NCBI GenBank assembly: GCA_036501365.1
Contig: DASYAL010000087.1
Coordinates: 62,001-126,000 of the forward strand
From: CAIKMD01 sp036501365
GTDB taxonomy: Bacteria > Pseudomonadota > Alphaproteobacteria > ATCC43930 > CGMCC-115725
Direction of reading: 5' to 3'
Length of the DNA stretch: 64,000 nt
This document shows positions 1-8,793 of the stretch, one piece after another (within the stretch, counting starts at the first letter, position 1; each line of letters starts with the position of its first letter). A program made the position numbers and the translations under genes. The notes under the pieces are model-generated. The model ran no database searches. It saw nothing but the letters and a program-made list of their open reading frames with translations, and had not been told where the DNA came from.

Positions 1-3000
1 CGCCGCTTCTTGAGCGGTGATGTCCATCATCGCGACCGAGACGTAGAGCGGCCGGTTGTTCTCGTCGTAGGTGACGTCGGCCTGGCTGAACAAGGTGCGC
101 ACCTCGCCGTCGGGACGGACGATGCGGAAGCGAATGTTGGTGTTGATGTGCTCGTTGAAGCCGCGGCGGAAAGCCGCCACCAGCAGCGTCTGGTCCTCGG
201 GATGGACGACGGCGAGCAGATGGTCGGTGGTCGGCGCATAGCTGTCGCGGCTGACGCCGAAGATACGATAGGTCTCGTCGGACCATACCACGGCGTTGGT
301 GTGGAGATTGCGCTCGACCGTGCCGATATGCGCAATGCGCTGCGTGCGGTCGAGGCGTTGCTGGCTCTCGCGCAGCGACTGCTGTACGCGCTTCAGTGCG
401 GTGACGTCGATGCGCAGGCCGGCAATGCCGCCGTTCGAGGTGCGGCGCTCGGAGATGAGCACCCAGCGCCCGTCGTCGAGCTGTGTTTCCAGCGCTTCGC
501 CGATCTCGCGGTGATGACGCATGCGCTCGGCGAGCCACTCCTCCTCGCGGCCCTTCGCGTCCGGATAACGGCCGTTGCCCAACGCGGCGCGCAAGATGTC
601 CTCGAGCCGCGTGCCCGGCACCAGCATCTTCTGGTTCTCGGGATAGAGGCTGCGATAGGCCTCGTTGCACAGCACCAGCCGGTCGTCGCGGTCGTAGATC
701 ACGAAGCCTTCCGAGATGCTCTCGATCGCGTCGCGCAGCAGCGCCTGGGCGGCGTGCTCGCGGGCTTTCGACATCGCGAGGTCGGTGATGTCCTTGTAGG
801 TCGCGAGCCGCTCCAGCGGCGTGCCGTCGGTATCGTACCAGAGCTCGGATTCGCGATAGAGCGTACGCGTGACGCCATCGGGATGGATGACGCGGAACTG
901 GAACGGCGGCTCGTGCTCGCCGCGCGCGCCGGCGGCGACGATCGCGGCGAGACGCGGGCGGTCCTCGGGATGGACGAGCTGGAGGAACGCGGCGGTCTCG
1001 GGCGTGAAATCTTCGCGGGTCACGCCGAACAGCCGGAAGGTCTCGTCCGACCATTCGATTATGCCGGTCTTGAAGTTGCGCCACACGCTGCCGGTCGCCG
1101 AAACCCGCTGCGCGCGATTGAGCATGACCTGGCTGTTGCGCAGCGAGGTCTGCACGGTCTTGAGCGCGGTGACGTCGATGCGCAGCCCGGCGATCCCGCC
1201 GTCGGGCATATGACGCTCCGAACGCATCACCCAGCGGCCATCGCTGAGTCTGCTTTCCTGGGGCTCGCCGCCCTCGCGATGCTTGCGCATCCGCTCAGCG
1301 AGCCATTCCTCCTCGCGACCGATCGCATCGGGATGCCGCCCGGTCGCCAGCGCCTGGCGCATGATCTGCTCGTAGGTGGCTCCGGGGACGAAGCCGGCCG
1401 CGTTGGAGCCGTACATCTTGCGATAGGCTTCATTGCACATGACGAAACGATCTTCGGCATCGTAGATGACGAAGCCTTCGCTGATGCTGCCGAGCGCATC
1501 GCGCAGCAGATTGTCCGAACGTTCGGCGCGCTCGCGCGCCTCCATCAGCTCGGTCTCGTCGGCGACGGTGCCGCGATAGCCGATGAACGTGCCGTCGTCG
1601 TCGAATACCGGCTTGCCGGCGACGCAGACGTCGAACCGGCCGAGCGTCGGCAGATGGATGCTGAAGCGGAAATTACGGAACGGCTGATGGGCGTCGAGTT
1701 CGGCCTTGTGCTGGCGCCATTTCTCGCCGGTGGCATCGATGCCGGGCTGCTCCCAGCGCGTCTTGCCGAGGAGATTGATCTTCGGCCGCTTGGCGCCGCC
1801 GATCATGGTGAAGCGATGCTCGACGTCGGTCTCCCAGATCCAGTCGCTGCTGACCTCGACGATGTCGCGGAAGCGCGCTTCGCTTTGCTGCGCGTCGCGC
1901 ATCGCCGCTTCCGCCTTGGTGACGGTGCGCTCGATGTCTTCGCGCGCCTCGGTTTCGCGGTTGGCGCGGTCGCGTTCCTCGCTGACCAGCGCCGCCGCCC
2001 GCAACTGGCGCAGCAGCAGCCACACCGCCGCGCCAACGAGAACGAGGAGGGCGCCGCCGCCGAGTGCGGTCGCCAGCGATTCGCTGCTCCACGGCGCGAG
2101 GATCGCCGCCGCCGGCTGGCGCACCTCGACGATCAGCGGAAAATTGTCGAGCCGGCGCTGCGCGACGGCAAAGCGGCTGCCTTGCCTATCCACGCTCCAG
2201 AACGCGGCGAGCCCGTTCTTGGGCATCGGCCGGCCGAGATCCGCCGCCGCCTCGCCATTCGCGGCGGCCGCGGCGGCATCGGCAGGGATCGGCACGCGCG
2301 CGAGCAGCGTGCCGTCGCCGCGCCACAGCGCGATCGACTTGTTGCCGCCGGCGGTGACGTCGATGTACTCGGCGTAGAGCCCCTCGAAATAGCGCAGCCG
2401 GATGGCGCCGAGCACGACGCCGGCAAAGGCGCCGTTCGGCGCGTTCAGCCGCTTGGCGACGTACACCGTCCAGCTGCCGTCGCCGCGGCTTTGCAGCGGC
2501 GCGCTGACAAAGTGCTTCAGCTCGGGGTGATCGCGCAGGCGCAGGAAATAGTCGCGATCGGCGACGTTGACCGGCGGGTTGATCGGATAGCTGCGCGTGC
2601 TGGCGACGACCTCGCCTTCGGCGGTGGCGACCAGCAGCACGTCGAGCTGCGGCACGCCGGCCATCTTCGCCTGCAGCAGGCGATGGGCCGCGGCGTCGCC
2701 CGTCGTCTGACGCAGCGTGGCAGGCGAGGCGATGCCTTCGGCCTGAAGATCGTCGGCGATCCCGTCAAGCATGACGCCGACATTCTCGAAGGCGCGCTCG
2801 GTCTGCGCGGCGACGAGGAGATTGATCGCCGAGAGATCGGCGAGGCCGTCGTTGAGCTGTTCTTCGTGCAGCCGCCACAGCGTCGCGGCGGTGAGGCCAA
2901 GGATCGCGAGCGCCACGACGGTCGCGCCGCCGATGATGCGGCGCGTGAGCTTGTGGCGATCCCGCTCTGCGCGTCCGCGCGCGGGCACGCTCCCGCCGTC

Positions 3001-3063
3001 ATGCGACGGCGATGCTGCCGACGCCGCGCCGGAGCTGCTCGATGCAGGTGAATCCAAGGCCAT
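1..3063 (-). CDS. CACHE and multi-PAS membrane sensor protein (C-terminus outside window)
   Basis: The reading frame stays open from an ATG at 3063 to the left edge, about 1021 codons, so the output domain (kinase or cyclase) is not visible. A basic N-terminus is followed by a membrane segment near residues 43-64, an extracellular dCACHE-like sensor region (about 65-320, with the typical RDYFLRLRDHPEL stretch) and a second membrane segment near 325-350. At least five PAS domains follow at roughly 400-500, 515-617, 645-757, 770-890 and 906 to the edge. PAS 2-3 and PAS 4-5 look like a duplicated pair: both second-type domains carry SISEGFVIYD and GGIAGLRIDVTALK, about 256 residues apart. The start follows GGAAGG very closely; an in-frame stop lies 18 codons upstream. 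Family knowledge suggests a ligand-sensing histidine kinase; that the output is a kinase is inference. Confidence 0.85.
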   Translation of the reverse strand, partial: MALDSPASSSSGAASAASPSHDGGSVPARGRAERDRHKLTRRIIGGATVVALAILGLTAATLWRLHEEQLNDGLADLSAINLLVAAQTERAFENVGVMLDGIADDLQAEGIASPATLRQTTGDAAAHRLLQAKMAGVPQLDVLLVATAEGEVVASTRSYPINPPVNVADRDYFLRLRDHPELKHFVSAPLQSRGDGSWTVYVAKRLNAPNGAFAGVVLGAIRLRYFEGLYAEYIDVTAGGNKSIALWRGDGTLLARVPIPADAAAAAANGEAAADLGRPMPKNGLAAFWSVDRQGSRFAVAQRRLDNFPLIVEVRQPAAAILAPWSSESLATALGGGALLVLVGAAVWLLLRQLRAAALVSEERDRANRETEAREDIERTVTKAEAAMRDAQQSEARFRDIVEVSSDWIWETDVEHRFTMIGGAKRPKINLLGKTRWEQPGIDATGEKWRQHKAELDAHQPFRNFRFSIHLPTLGRFDVCVAGKPVFDDDGTFIGYRGTVADETELMEARERAERSDNLLRDALGSISEGFVIYDAEDRFVMCNEAYRKMYGSNAAGFVPGATYEQIMRQALATGRHPDAIGREEEWLAERMRKHREGGEPQESRLSDGRWVMRSERHMPDGGIAGLRIDVTALKTVQTSLRNSQVMLNRAQRVSATGSVWRNFKTGIIEWSDETFRLFGVTREDFTPETAAFLQLVHPEDRPRLAAIVAAGARGEHEPPFQFRVIHPDGVTRTLYRESELWYDTDGTPLERLATYKDITDLAMSKAREHAAQALLRDAIESISEGFVIYDRDDRLVLCNEAYRSLYPENQKMLVPGTRLEDILRAALGNGRYPDAKGREEEWLAERMRHHREIGEALETQLDDGRWVLISERRTSNGGIAGLRIDVTALKRVQQSLRESQQRLDRTQRIAHIGTVERNLHTNAVVWSDETYRIFGVSRDSYAPTTDHLLAVVHPEDQTLLVAAFRRGFNEHINTNIRFRIVRPDGEVRTLFSQADVTYDENNRPLYVSVAMMDITAQEAA

Positions 3064-3069
3064 CCCTTC

Positions 3070-3090
3070 CGGGGAGCGTGGCGCTCCCCG
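3070..3090. other. Perfect hairpin in the leader of the CACHE/PAS gene
   Basis: A perfect inverted repeat, CGGGGAGCG and its complement around a 3-base loop, ends seven bases before the ATG of the minus-strand sensor gene. There is no T-run on either side, so it does not look like an intrinsic terminator. In the mRNA it would fold right next to the ribosome binding site and could limit translation; this is inference. Confidence 0.5.
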
Positions 3091-3185
3091 TCGGGGATTT
3101 ATCGCAGTTTGCAGCTAAGGATTTGCTAACTTGGAAGGGCCGGAAAACCAGCCTTTTCAGCCGGAATCGCGTGGTAAACGGCGCG

Positions 3186-4112
3186 TTAAGCCTCCCAGAA
3201 CGGCGTCGCCTTGCGGAGCCGGTTGGCGGCGCGCGGGAAGGGCCGACGGCGATCCTCGATCTCATGGGCGAGCCAGCCGGACATCAGCCCCTGGGCGCGC
3301 GAGGACAGGGGCAGCTCGGCGGCGCGGTCGCGCGCCACCAGCGCGTCGTTGAGATGGCCGAGCGCGTCTTGCACCGCGACCAGCCGGTCGAGATAGGCGT
3401 CCGCCGCCTGGTCTTCGAACAGTTTTCCGAACATCTCCGCCGGATATCTGATCTTCTTCGCCTGGATGCGAAGTTGGTGGAAATCGGCCTGATCGGCGAG
3501 GTCGACCTTTTTCAGGCGCTTCCTCAACCGGCGATGGCGCTTGGCCAGCAACGTGCCCGCAAAGCCCTTCAGATCGGTCTGCCAATCGAGCTCGAAGGCG
3601 CCGCTCGGCCGATCCAGCCACAGTGCCTGCTCGATGGCCGTGACCGCTTCCTCGACCTGGTGCCGCAAGCCGCCGGTGTCGGGGATGGCGCGGCGCCGCG
3701 CGTCCCGCGCCATGACGTCGACTTCGATCAGCGCCGGCTCGTCGGGCAAAGACGCGGCGAGCGGCTGCAGCGTATTCGCGAGGAACACGTCCCATTCGCG
3801 CAGCCGGCTATAACTGCGGCCGACGCTACCGAGACGCTGGCCGAGCACATGCCGCTCGTGCTCGGGCAGCACGCTGCCGAACGCGTTGAGGACGGACCGC
3901 AACCGGCGCAAGCCGATGCGGAAACGGTGGATGGAGTCGGGCCGATCGGAGCCGCCACGCTGGCTTGCCACTTTGAGGCTGCGCAGGGCGCTCCCGACCA
4001 TCACGCGCAAGCCCGCACCGACGGTAAGATCGGGCGTCAGCACAGGATAGGCAGTGTGGCCGATCTCAATGACGGAGTCGGCCGCGGTGCTGCGCCTAAC
4101 CGTCTCGGTCAT
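3186..4112 (-). CDS. CHAD domain protein
   Basis: Conserved histidine alpha-helical domain (CHAD) protein of about 308 residues. The sequence shows the two repeated histidine/basic helices of the family: HRFRIGLRRLRSVLNAF near the N-terminus and HQLRIQAKKIRYPAEMF in the second half, followed by LQDALGH-like VQDALGHLND. CHAD domains bind inorganic polyphosphate through these positively charged helices and are often found at polyphosphate granules. No CYTH domain is fused, unlike many family members. The frame is open up to 4247, but that would run into the divergent gene; ATG at 4112 has TGGAGG ten bases upstream, and ATG at 4121 is an alternative. It is divergent from the dehydrogenase gene and precedes the sensor gene. 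Confidence 0.85.
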   Translation of the reverse strand: MTETVRRSTAADSVIEIGHTAYPVLTPDLTVGAGLRVMVGSALRSLKVASQRGGSDRPDSIHRFRIGLRRLRSVLNAFGSVLPEHERHVLGQRLGSVGRSYSRLREWDVFLANTLQPLAASLPDEPALIEVDVMARDARRRAIPDTGGLRHQVEEAVTAIEQALWLDRPSGAFELDWQTDLKGFAGTLLAKRHRRLRKRLKKVDLADQADFHQLRIQAKKIRYPAEMFGKLFEDQAADAYLDRLVAVQDALGHLNDALVARDRAAELPLSSRAQGLMSGWLAHEIEDRRRPFPRAANRLRKATPFWEA

Positions 4113-4245
4113 CTTTTGCATGCCTCCAGGCTCGGCAAATTGTAATAGGTTCCCGGGACAGGTGAAAGGCAACGGCATAAAATCCTGTGGATAGTTTTTA
4201 AAAGTCGCAAAATCAAAGGATTGCAATGGTTCCCGGATTGACCGC

Positions 4246-5184
4246 ATGAAAATCGAGATCGTCGTTGCGCCGCGCCTTTATCAGCCGGTGATGACCCGGC
4301 TGGAGCGCGAATTCGCTATCCATCCGCTCTGGGACGCGAAGGATGTGCTCGCCTTCCTTGCGCCGCTGGCCGATCAGGTGCGCGGTCTCGCCAGCTTCAC
4401 CGGCTATCCGGTGCCGGCGTCGCTGATCGCCGCGCTGCCGAAGCTCGAAATCATTGCGACGATGAGCGTCGGCACCGATCACATCGACCTCGCCGCGGCG
4501 CGCGCCCGCGGCATCGCTGTCACCAACGCACCCGACGTGCTGACTGATTGCGTCGCGGACCTCGGCATGGCGCTGACGCTCAATCTCGCGCGCAACCTCA
4601 TTGCCGCGGATCGCTTCGTCCGCGAAGGGAAATGGCAGCACGGTCTATTCCCGCTTGCGACCAAGCTCGGCGGTGCGACCATGGGCATCGTCGGCCTCGG
4701 CCGGATCGGCAAGGCGGTGGCCCAACGCGCCGCAGGCTTCGGGATGCGCATCGTCTATTTCGGCCGCCATCCCCAGCCGGATACGTCCTATCCGTTCTAC
4801 GACGATCTCGCGGCGATGGCGCGCGACAGCGATTACCTGATGCTGACCTGTCCCGGCGGCGAAGCGACGCGCAATCTCGTCGACGCCCGGATCATCGCCG
4901 CGCTCGGGCCCGACGGCCGGCTGGTCAACATCGCCCGCGGCTCGGTCGTCGACCAGGCGGCGCTGATCGAGGCGTTGACCGCGCGCCGGCTTGCCGGCGC
5001 CGCGCTCGACGTCTATGCCGAAGAGCCGCGCGTTCCCGCGGCGCTCATCGCGCTCGACAATGTCGTGCTGGCGCCGCATATCGCGAGCGCGACCCATGCG
5101 ACCCGCGCCGCGATGGGCGATCTCATGATCGACAACCTGCTGGCGCATTTCGCCGGCAGGCCGCTGCTGACCCGGGTGGTCTAG
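4246..5184 (+). CDS. D-isomer-specific 2-hydroxyacid dehydrogenase
   Basis: NAD(P)-dependent reductase/dehydrogenase of the D-2-hydroxyacid family (glyoxylate/hydroxypyruvate reductase group), 312 residues, a full-length member. The Rossmann motif GIVGLGRIGKAV is near residues 145-156. The catalytic triad can be read as Arg in NIARGSVVD, Glu in AEEP and His in APHIASAT. An N-terminal substrate-domain signature, SVGTDHIDL, is also present. The substrate cannot be fixed from sequence; hydroxypyruvate or glyoxylate is a family-based guess. It is transcribed away from the CHAD gene with a short shared promoter region and has no obvious operon partner. Confidence 0.9.
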   Translation: MKIEIVVAPRLYQPVMTRLEREFAIHPLWDAKDVLAFLAPLADQVRGLASFTGYPVPASLIAALPKLEIIATMSVGTDHIDLAAARARGIAVTNAPDVLTDCVADLGMALTLNLARNLIAADRFVREGKWQHGLFPLATKLGGATMGIVGLGRIGKAVAQRAAGFGMRIVYFGRHPQPDTSYPFYDDLAAMARDSDYLMLTCPGGEATRNLVDARIIAALGPDGRLVNIARGSVVDQAALIEALTARRLAGAALDVYAEEPRVPAALIALDNVVLAPHIASATHATRAAMGDLMIDNLLAHFAGRPLLTRVV

Positions 5185-5196
5185 GGCCGCGGCCGA

Positions 5197-5403
5197 TCAG
5201 GCAGCGCGCGGCGACCGCGTCGCCTTGATCTCCCGCGTCTCGACCGAGCGCCGGTTGTGCCGGAGTTCGTAGGCGGTGGCGTGGGCGCGCTGCGCGAAGA
5301 GCTTGCGCGCCGCGGCGCAGGCGTCGCCGTCATTTTCCTGAACGATCGTATCGGCGCCGACAAGCTGGCCGTCTGCGCCGAAGAAATAGCAGCGATACTG
5401 CAT
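5197..5403 (-). CDS. Small hypothetical protein, 68 residues
   Basis: Not recognised. The start at 5403 is chosen because GGGAGG lies ten bases before the ATG; an in-frame ATG further up has no such signal. The product starts MQYRCYFFGADGQLVGADTI and looks like one beta strand pair followed by a helix (ACAAARKLFAQRA) and a basic tail. Its strand-turn-helix-strand pattern faintly recalls the two small proteins at 34.6-35.2 kb, but identity is too low to claim homology. It is convergent with the dehydrogenase gene, 12 bases away. Confidence 0.6.
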   Translation of the reverse strand: MQYRCYFFGADGQLVGADTIVQENDGDACAAARKLFAQRAHATAYELRHNRRSVETREIKATRSPRAA

Positions 5404-5494
5404 GATGCTTTTCCCTCCCGGCGTTTGGTGACGTCGCCCTTTTAATTTGGGCATGATGGAAGGTTAAGCCAGCCCTATGGCAAAATTGTGATCA

Positions 5495-6400
5495 TCACGG
5501 CGGAATCTTATCCGCCGTTTGGCCGAGCCGCGCCGGCGCATTGAGCCGTTCGAGCTCCAAGAGCAGCGCGTTCTGGTCGAATTCGCTGCCGCCATGAGCG
5601 ACAAGGTCGCGATAGAGCGCAGTGACACATTCAGAGAGCGGCAGCCGCAGCTTGGCCTCCTTGGCGGCGGCCAGGATCGTATCCTGGTCCTTGAGCTGCA
5701 CCCGGGCACGGCCGCCGGGAAGAAAATCGCGCTCGATCATGCGCTTGCCGTGCAGCGCGAGGATCCGGCTGTCGGCGAAGCCGCCCAAGAGCGCCTCGCG
5801 CACTGCGGCGGGATCGGCACCGCTTGCTGCCGCCAGCAGCAGCGCCTCGGCGACCGCGCCAATGGTGATGGCGACGATCGCCTGGTTGCAGCATTTGGCA
5901 AGCTGGCCGCTGCCGGCGGGGCCGACCCGCTTGGCGCGGCCAAGCGCGGCGAAGACCGGCTCGGCGCGCGCGAAATCTTCAGGCGTCCCGCCGGCCATGA
6001 TCGCCAGCGTCCCGGCGCGGGCGCCAACCACGCCGCCCGAGACCGGCGCATCGAGATAGCCGATGCCGCGCGCGGCAAAACGCTGCGCGTGATCGCGCGC
6101 CAGCGGCGGTGGCGACGAGCTCATATCGATCGGCAGCGCGCCGCGCCGCAAGGCGGCGGCCGCGCCGCTCTCTCCGAACAGAACCGCCTCGACCACCGGA
6201 CCATTCTCCAGCATGGTGATCAACACATCCGCCTCGGCGACCGCCGCGGCGGGCGAGGGCGCGATGTGCGCGCCGGCGATCGCTTCGGCTTTGGCCGCGG
6301 TGCGATTCCACACTGTCACCGGGTGCCCGACCGCGACCAGCCGCTCGGCCATCGGCGCACCCATCAAGCCGATGCCGAGAAAAGCGATCCGCTCGCTCAT
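5495..6400 (-). CDS. 3-hydroxyisobutyrate dehydrogenase-like NAD(P)-dependent oxidoreductase
   Basis: Beta-hydroxyacid dehydrogenase family (HIBADH, tartronate semialdehyde reductase, GarR-like), about 301 residues. The N-terminal dinucleotide motif is FLGIGLMGAPMA, followed by VWNRTAAKAEAI, which favours NADP binding because of the Arg-Thr after the second strand. The substrate loop DAPVSGGVVGARAGTL and the catalytic lysine in GQLAKCCNQ are present, as expected for an active enzyme. ATG at 6400 has GAGGAGG directly upstream; a start at 6421 would lack this. It is divergent from the AsmA gene. The exact substrate is unknown. Confidence 0.88.
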   Translation of the reverse strand: MSERIAFLGIGLMGAPMAERLVAVGHPVTVWNRTAAKAEAIAGAHIAPSPAAAVAEADVLITMLENGPVVEAVLFGESGAAAALRRGALPIDMSSSPPPLARDHAQRFAARGIGYLDAPVSGGVVGARAGTLAIMAGGTPEDFARAEPVFAALGRAKRVGPAGSGQLAKCCNQAIVAITIGAVAEALLLAAASGADPAAVREALLGGFADSRILALHGKRMIERDFLPGGRARVQLKDQDTILAAAKEAKLRLPLSECVTALYRDLVAHGGSEFDQNALLLELERLNAPARLGQTADKIPP

Positions 6401-6482
6401 CACTTCCTCCTCGCGTAGCAACTTGCCGTCATGACGCTCGTTATATCCCGCAAGACGCTTTTGAGCAGGGGAGAGTAAGGCT

Positions 6483-8582
6483 TTGTCACGGCCGCTCGAT
6501 ACCGTCAGGCATCATCCGTTCTGGACCAGCTTGGCTGCGCTGGTCGTCCTCGTTGTCGCGCTCGCGTTGGTCTGGGACTGGAACTGGTTCCGTCCCATGG
6601 TGGCGAAGAAGATCGCCGACGAGCTGCAGCGCAGCGTGACCTTGCAGCATTTCGACGTGCAGCACGTACTCTCGGCGCAGCCGATGCTCGTGTTCGACGG
6701 CATCGCGATCGGCAATCCGCCGAATTTTCCCTCGGGCAGCGAGACCGGCACGATCCAGCAACTCAAGGTGAGCATCGACCTGCCGGCGCTCATCGGCAGC
6801 TTTGGCCGGAAGATCATCGTCAGCCAGGTCGCGATCGAGCGTCCGCAAGGCGATCTGCGTCCCGGTCCGAACGGCAATCCGAACTGGATGTTCGCGATGG
6901 CCCAGGATCCGACCGCCGCCGATGCGCCGCCGCCCCGGATCGGCGCCATCGTCATCACCGACGGCGATTTCCGTTTCGCCGAGCCGAAGCTTGGCGCCGA
7001 CATGCGGATCAAGATCCGCACCGAGCCCGCGACCAAAGGCGGCGACCCGCAACTTGTCATCACCGCTCAAGGCTCTTACGGCGAAGAGCCGTTCAGCGGC
7101 ACCTTCCGTGGCGGCTCGATCCTGGTGCTGCGCGATACGAAGAAGCCTTATCCGGTCGAGCTGCAAGCGCGCGTCGGCGACACCAGCATCCATCTCGTCG
7201 GCAGCCTGACCGATCCGGAGAAGCTCGGCGGCGCCGATCTCCAGCTCGAGCTGCAGGGCCAGGATCTTGCCGATCTCTACAAGATATTCCACGTGCCGCT
7301 CGCGCCGACACCGCCCTTCACGCTGCGCGGCCATCTCGATTACAGCGGTACTCATATCCGCTTCCACGATTTCGCCGGCTCGGTCGGCGAGAGCGATCTC
7401 GAAGGCAATTTCGACGTCGATCGCGGTTATCAGCGGCCGCTGGTCAGCGCCGACCTGACCTCGCGCAGTGTCCGCCTTGCCGATCTCGGTGGATTCATTG
7501 GCGCGCCGCCGGGCAAGGAGACCGCCCCGACCGAAGGCACCAAGCAGCGCGCCGAGCACGCGAAGCAGAACGCGAAGCAGACACTGCTGCCCGATGAGCC
7601 GATCGATCTGCAAAAGGTGCGCTCGACCGATTACCGCGTGCATTACCGCGGCCAGCGCGTCGTCACCGATTGGGCGCCGCTCGACGACATCGAGACCAAT
7701 CTCAGCATCGATGACGGCGACATCAAGCTAGCGCCGCTCGACTTCAAGGTCGGCACCGGCTCGATCCACAGCAATATCGAGCTCGACGGGCGCACCAATC
7801 CGATCGCCGCCAAGGTCGACGTCGATTTCCGCCAGCTCGACCTCCGACGCATCATGCGATCGACAAAGATCTTCGACGGCGTTGGCACGATCGGCGGGCG
7901 CTGGGAGATCGACGGGCAGGGCAATTCGCTGGCCCAGATTCTCGGTCACAGCGACGGCGATCTGAAGCTCTTCATGGGCAATGGCAATCTCAGCGCGCTT
8001 CTCGTCAACCTCGCCGGGCTCGATATCGGCGGCTCGCTCGCCTCGCTGCTGGGCCTGCCGCAGAAAGCCAACATCAATTGCATGGTGAGCGATTTCGGCC
8101 TCAGCGACGGCGTGCTCGGCACCAAGGCGCTGGTGCTCGACACCGATCAGGCGAACATCTTCGGCAAGGGCACGGTCAATCTGCGCGACGAGAAGATCGA
8201 CTTCCAGATCAGCCAGGAAGGCAAGCATGTCTCGATCGGCGCGCTGCACGCGCCGATCGACATCACCGGCAGCTTCAAAGCACCGCATGTGAAGCCCGAT
8301 CCGGCGGCGCTCGGCGCGCGGCTCGGCATCGCCGCGGCGCTCGGCGCGGTGTTCCCGCCGGCGGCGCTGCTGCCGACGATTCAGCTCGGACTGGGCACCA
8401 ACCACAATTGCGGCGCGCTGATCGCCGCCGCGCAAGCGGGCGAGGCGCCGCATCAAATGCCGTCGAGCGCGCCGCGCGTCGAAGGCACGCCGGCGCCGGC
8501 GGACACATCGGCCAGGCGACAAGCCCCGCCGATGTCGGCCGCACCGCGTTCCCGTCAGCAGGCGGCGACGCCGAATCCCTGA
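6483..8582 (+). CDS. AsmA family protein
   Basis: Large inner-membrane protein, 699 residues, of the AsmA/DUF748 type. These are single-pass proteins with a long periplasmic beta-rich groove that are linked to phospholipid transport and outer-membrane homeostasis. A basic N-terminus is followed by one membrane segment near residues 14-32 (SLAALVVLVVALALVW). The body has the repeated strand pattern of the family, and the conserved ending GTVNLRDEKIDF and HAPIDITGSF is visible near 575-610. The start is TTG, with GGGGAGAG upstream. The last 55 residues are Ala/Pro-rich and variable. A second frame stays open past the stop and encodes a membrane segment (see findings). Confidence 0.88.
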   Translation: MSRPLDTVRHHPFWTSLAALVVLVVALALVWDWNWFRPMVAKKIADELQRSVTLQHFDVQHVLSAQPMLVFDGIAIGNPPNFPSGSETGTIQQLKVSIDLPALIGSFGRKIIVSQVAIERPQGDLRPGPNGNPNWMFAMAQDPTAADAPPPRIGAIVITDGDFRFAEPKLGADMRIKIRTEPATKGGDPQLVITAQGSYGEEPFSGTFRGGSILVLRDTKKPYPVELQARVGDTSIHLVGSLTDPEKLGGADLQLELQGQDLADLYKIFHVPLAPTPPFTLRGHLDYSGTHIRFHDFAGSVGESDLEGNFDVDRGYQRPLVSADLTSRSVRLADLGGFIGAPPGKETAPTEGTKQRAEHAKQNAKQTLLPDEPIDLQKVRSTDYRVHYRGQRVVTDWAPLDDIETNLSIDDGDIKLAPLDFKVGTGSIHSNIELDGRTNPIAAKVDVDFRQLDLRRIMRSTKIFDGVGTIGGRWEIDGQGNSLAQILGHSDGDLKLFMGNGNLSALLVNLAGLDIGGSLASLLGLPQKANINCMVSDFGLSDGVLGTKALVLDTDQANIFGKGTVNLRDEKIDFQISQEGKHVSIGALHAPIDITGSFKAPHVKPDPAALGARLGIAAALGAVFPPAALLPTIQLGLGTNHNCGALIAAAQAGEAPHQMPSSAPRVEGTPAPADTSARRQAPPMSAAPRSRQQAATPNP

Positions 8583-8793
8583 GCCCGACCATCGCCGGGC
8601 GCGCTGCGGCAAATCGGAGCGCTTTCCGCGCACTGCCCGAGGCACAGAGGCCGCGCGGCGTCTATCGCTGGGTGGTGATCGTTGTCGCCGCCGTGACGGC
8701 GACATTCGGGCTCTACGCGGCCATTTCGGGCATCGTCGCCTAGCGGCCACGCCGCGGTCTCGACTATCCTCCGCCGGTCAGAGGAGGATGCCG

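Noticed and set aside
10..3051. Long plus-strand open frame of about 1000 codons
   Set aside because: It is the antisense shadow of the CACHE/PAS gene in GC-rich DNA; the minus-strand frame gives clear PAS motifs, the plus-strand one gives none.
3070..3090. Intrinsic terminator
   Set aside because: Good stem but no T-run in either direction and it lies next to a start codon, so it is listed as a leader hairpin instead.
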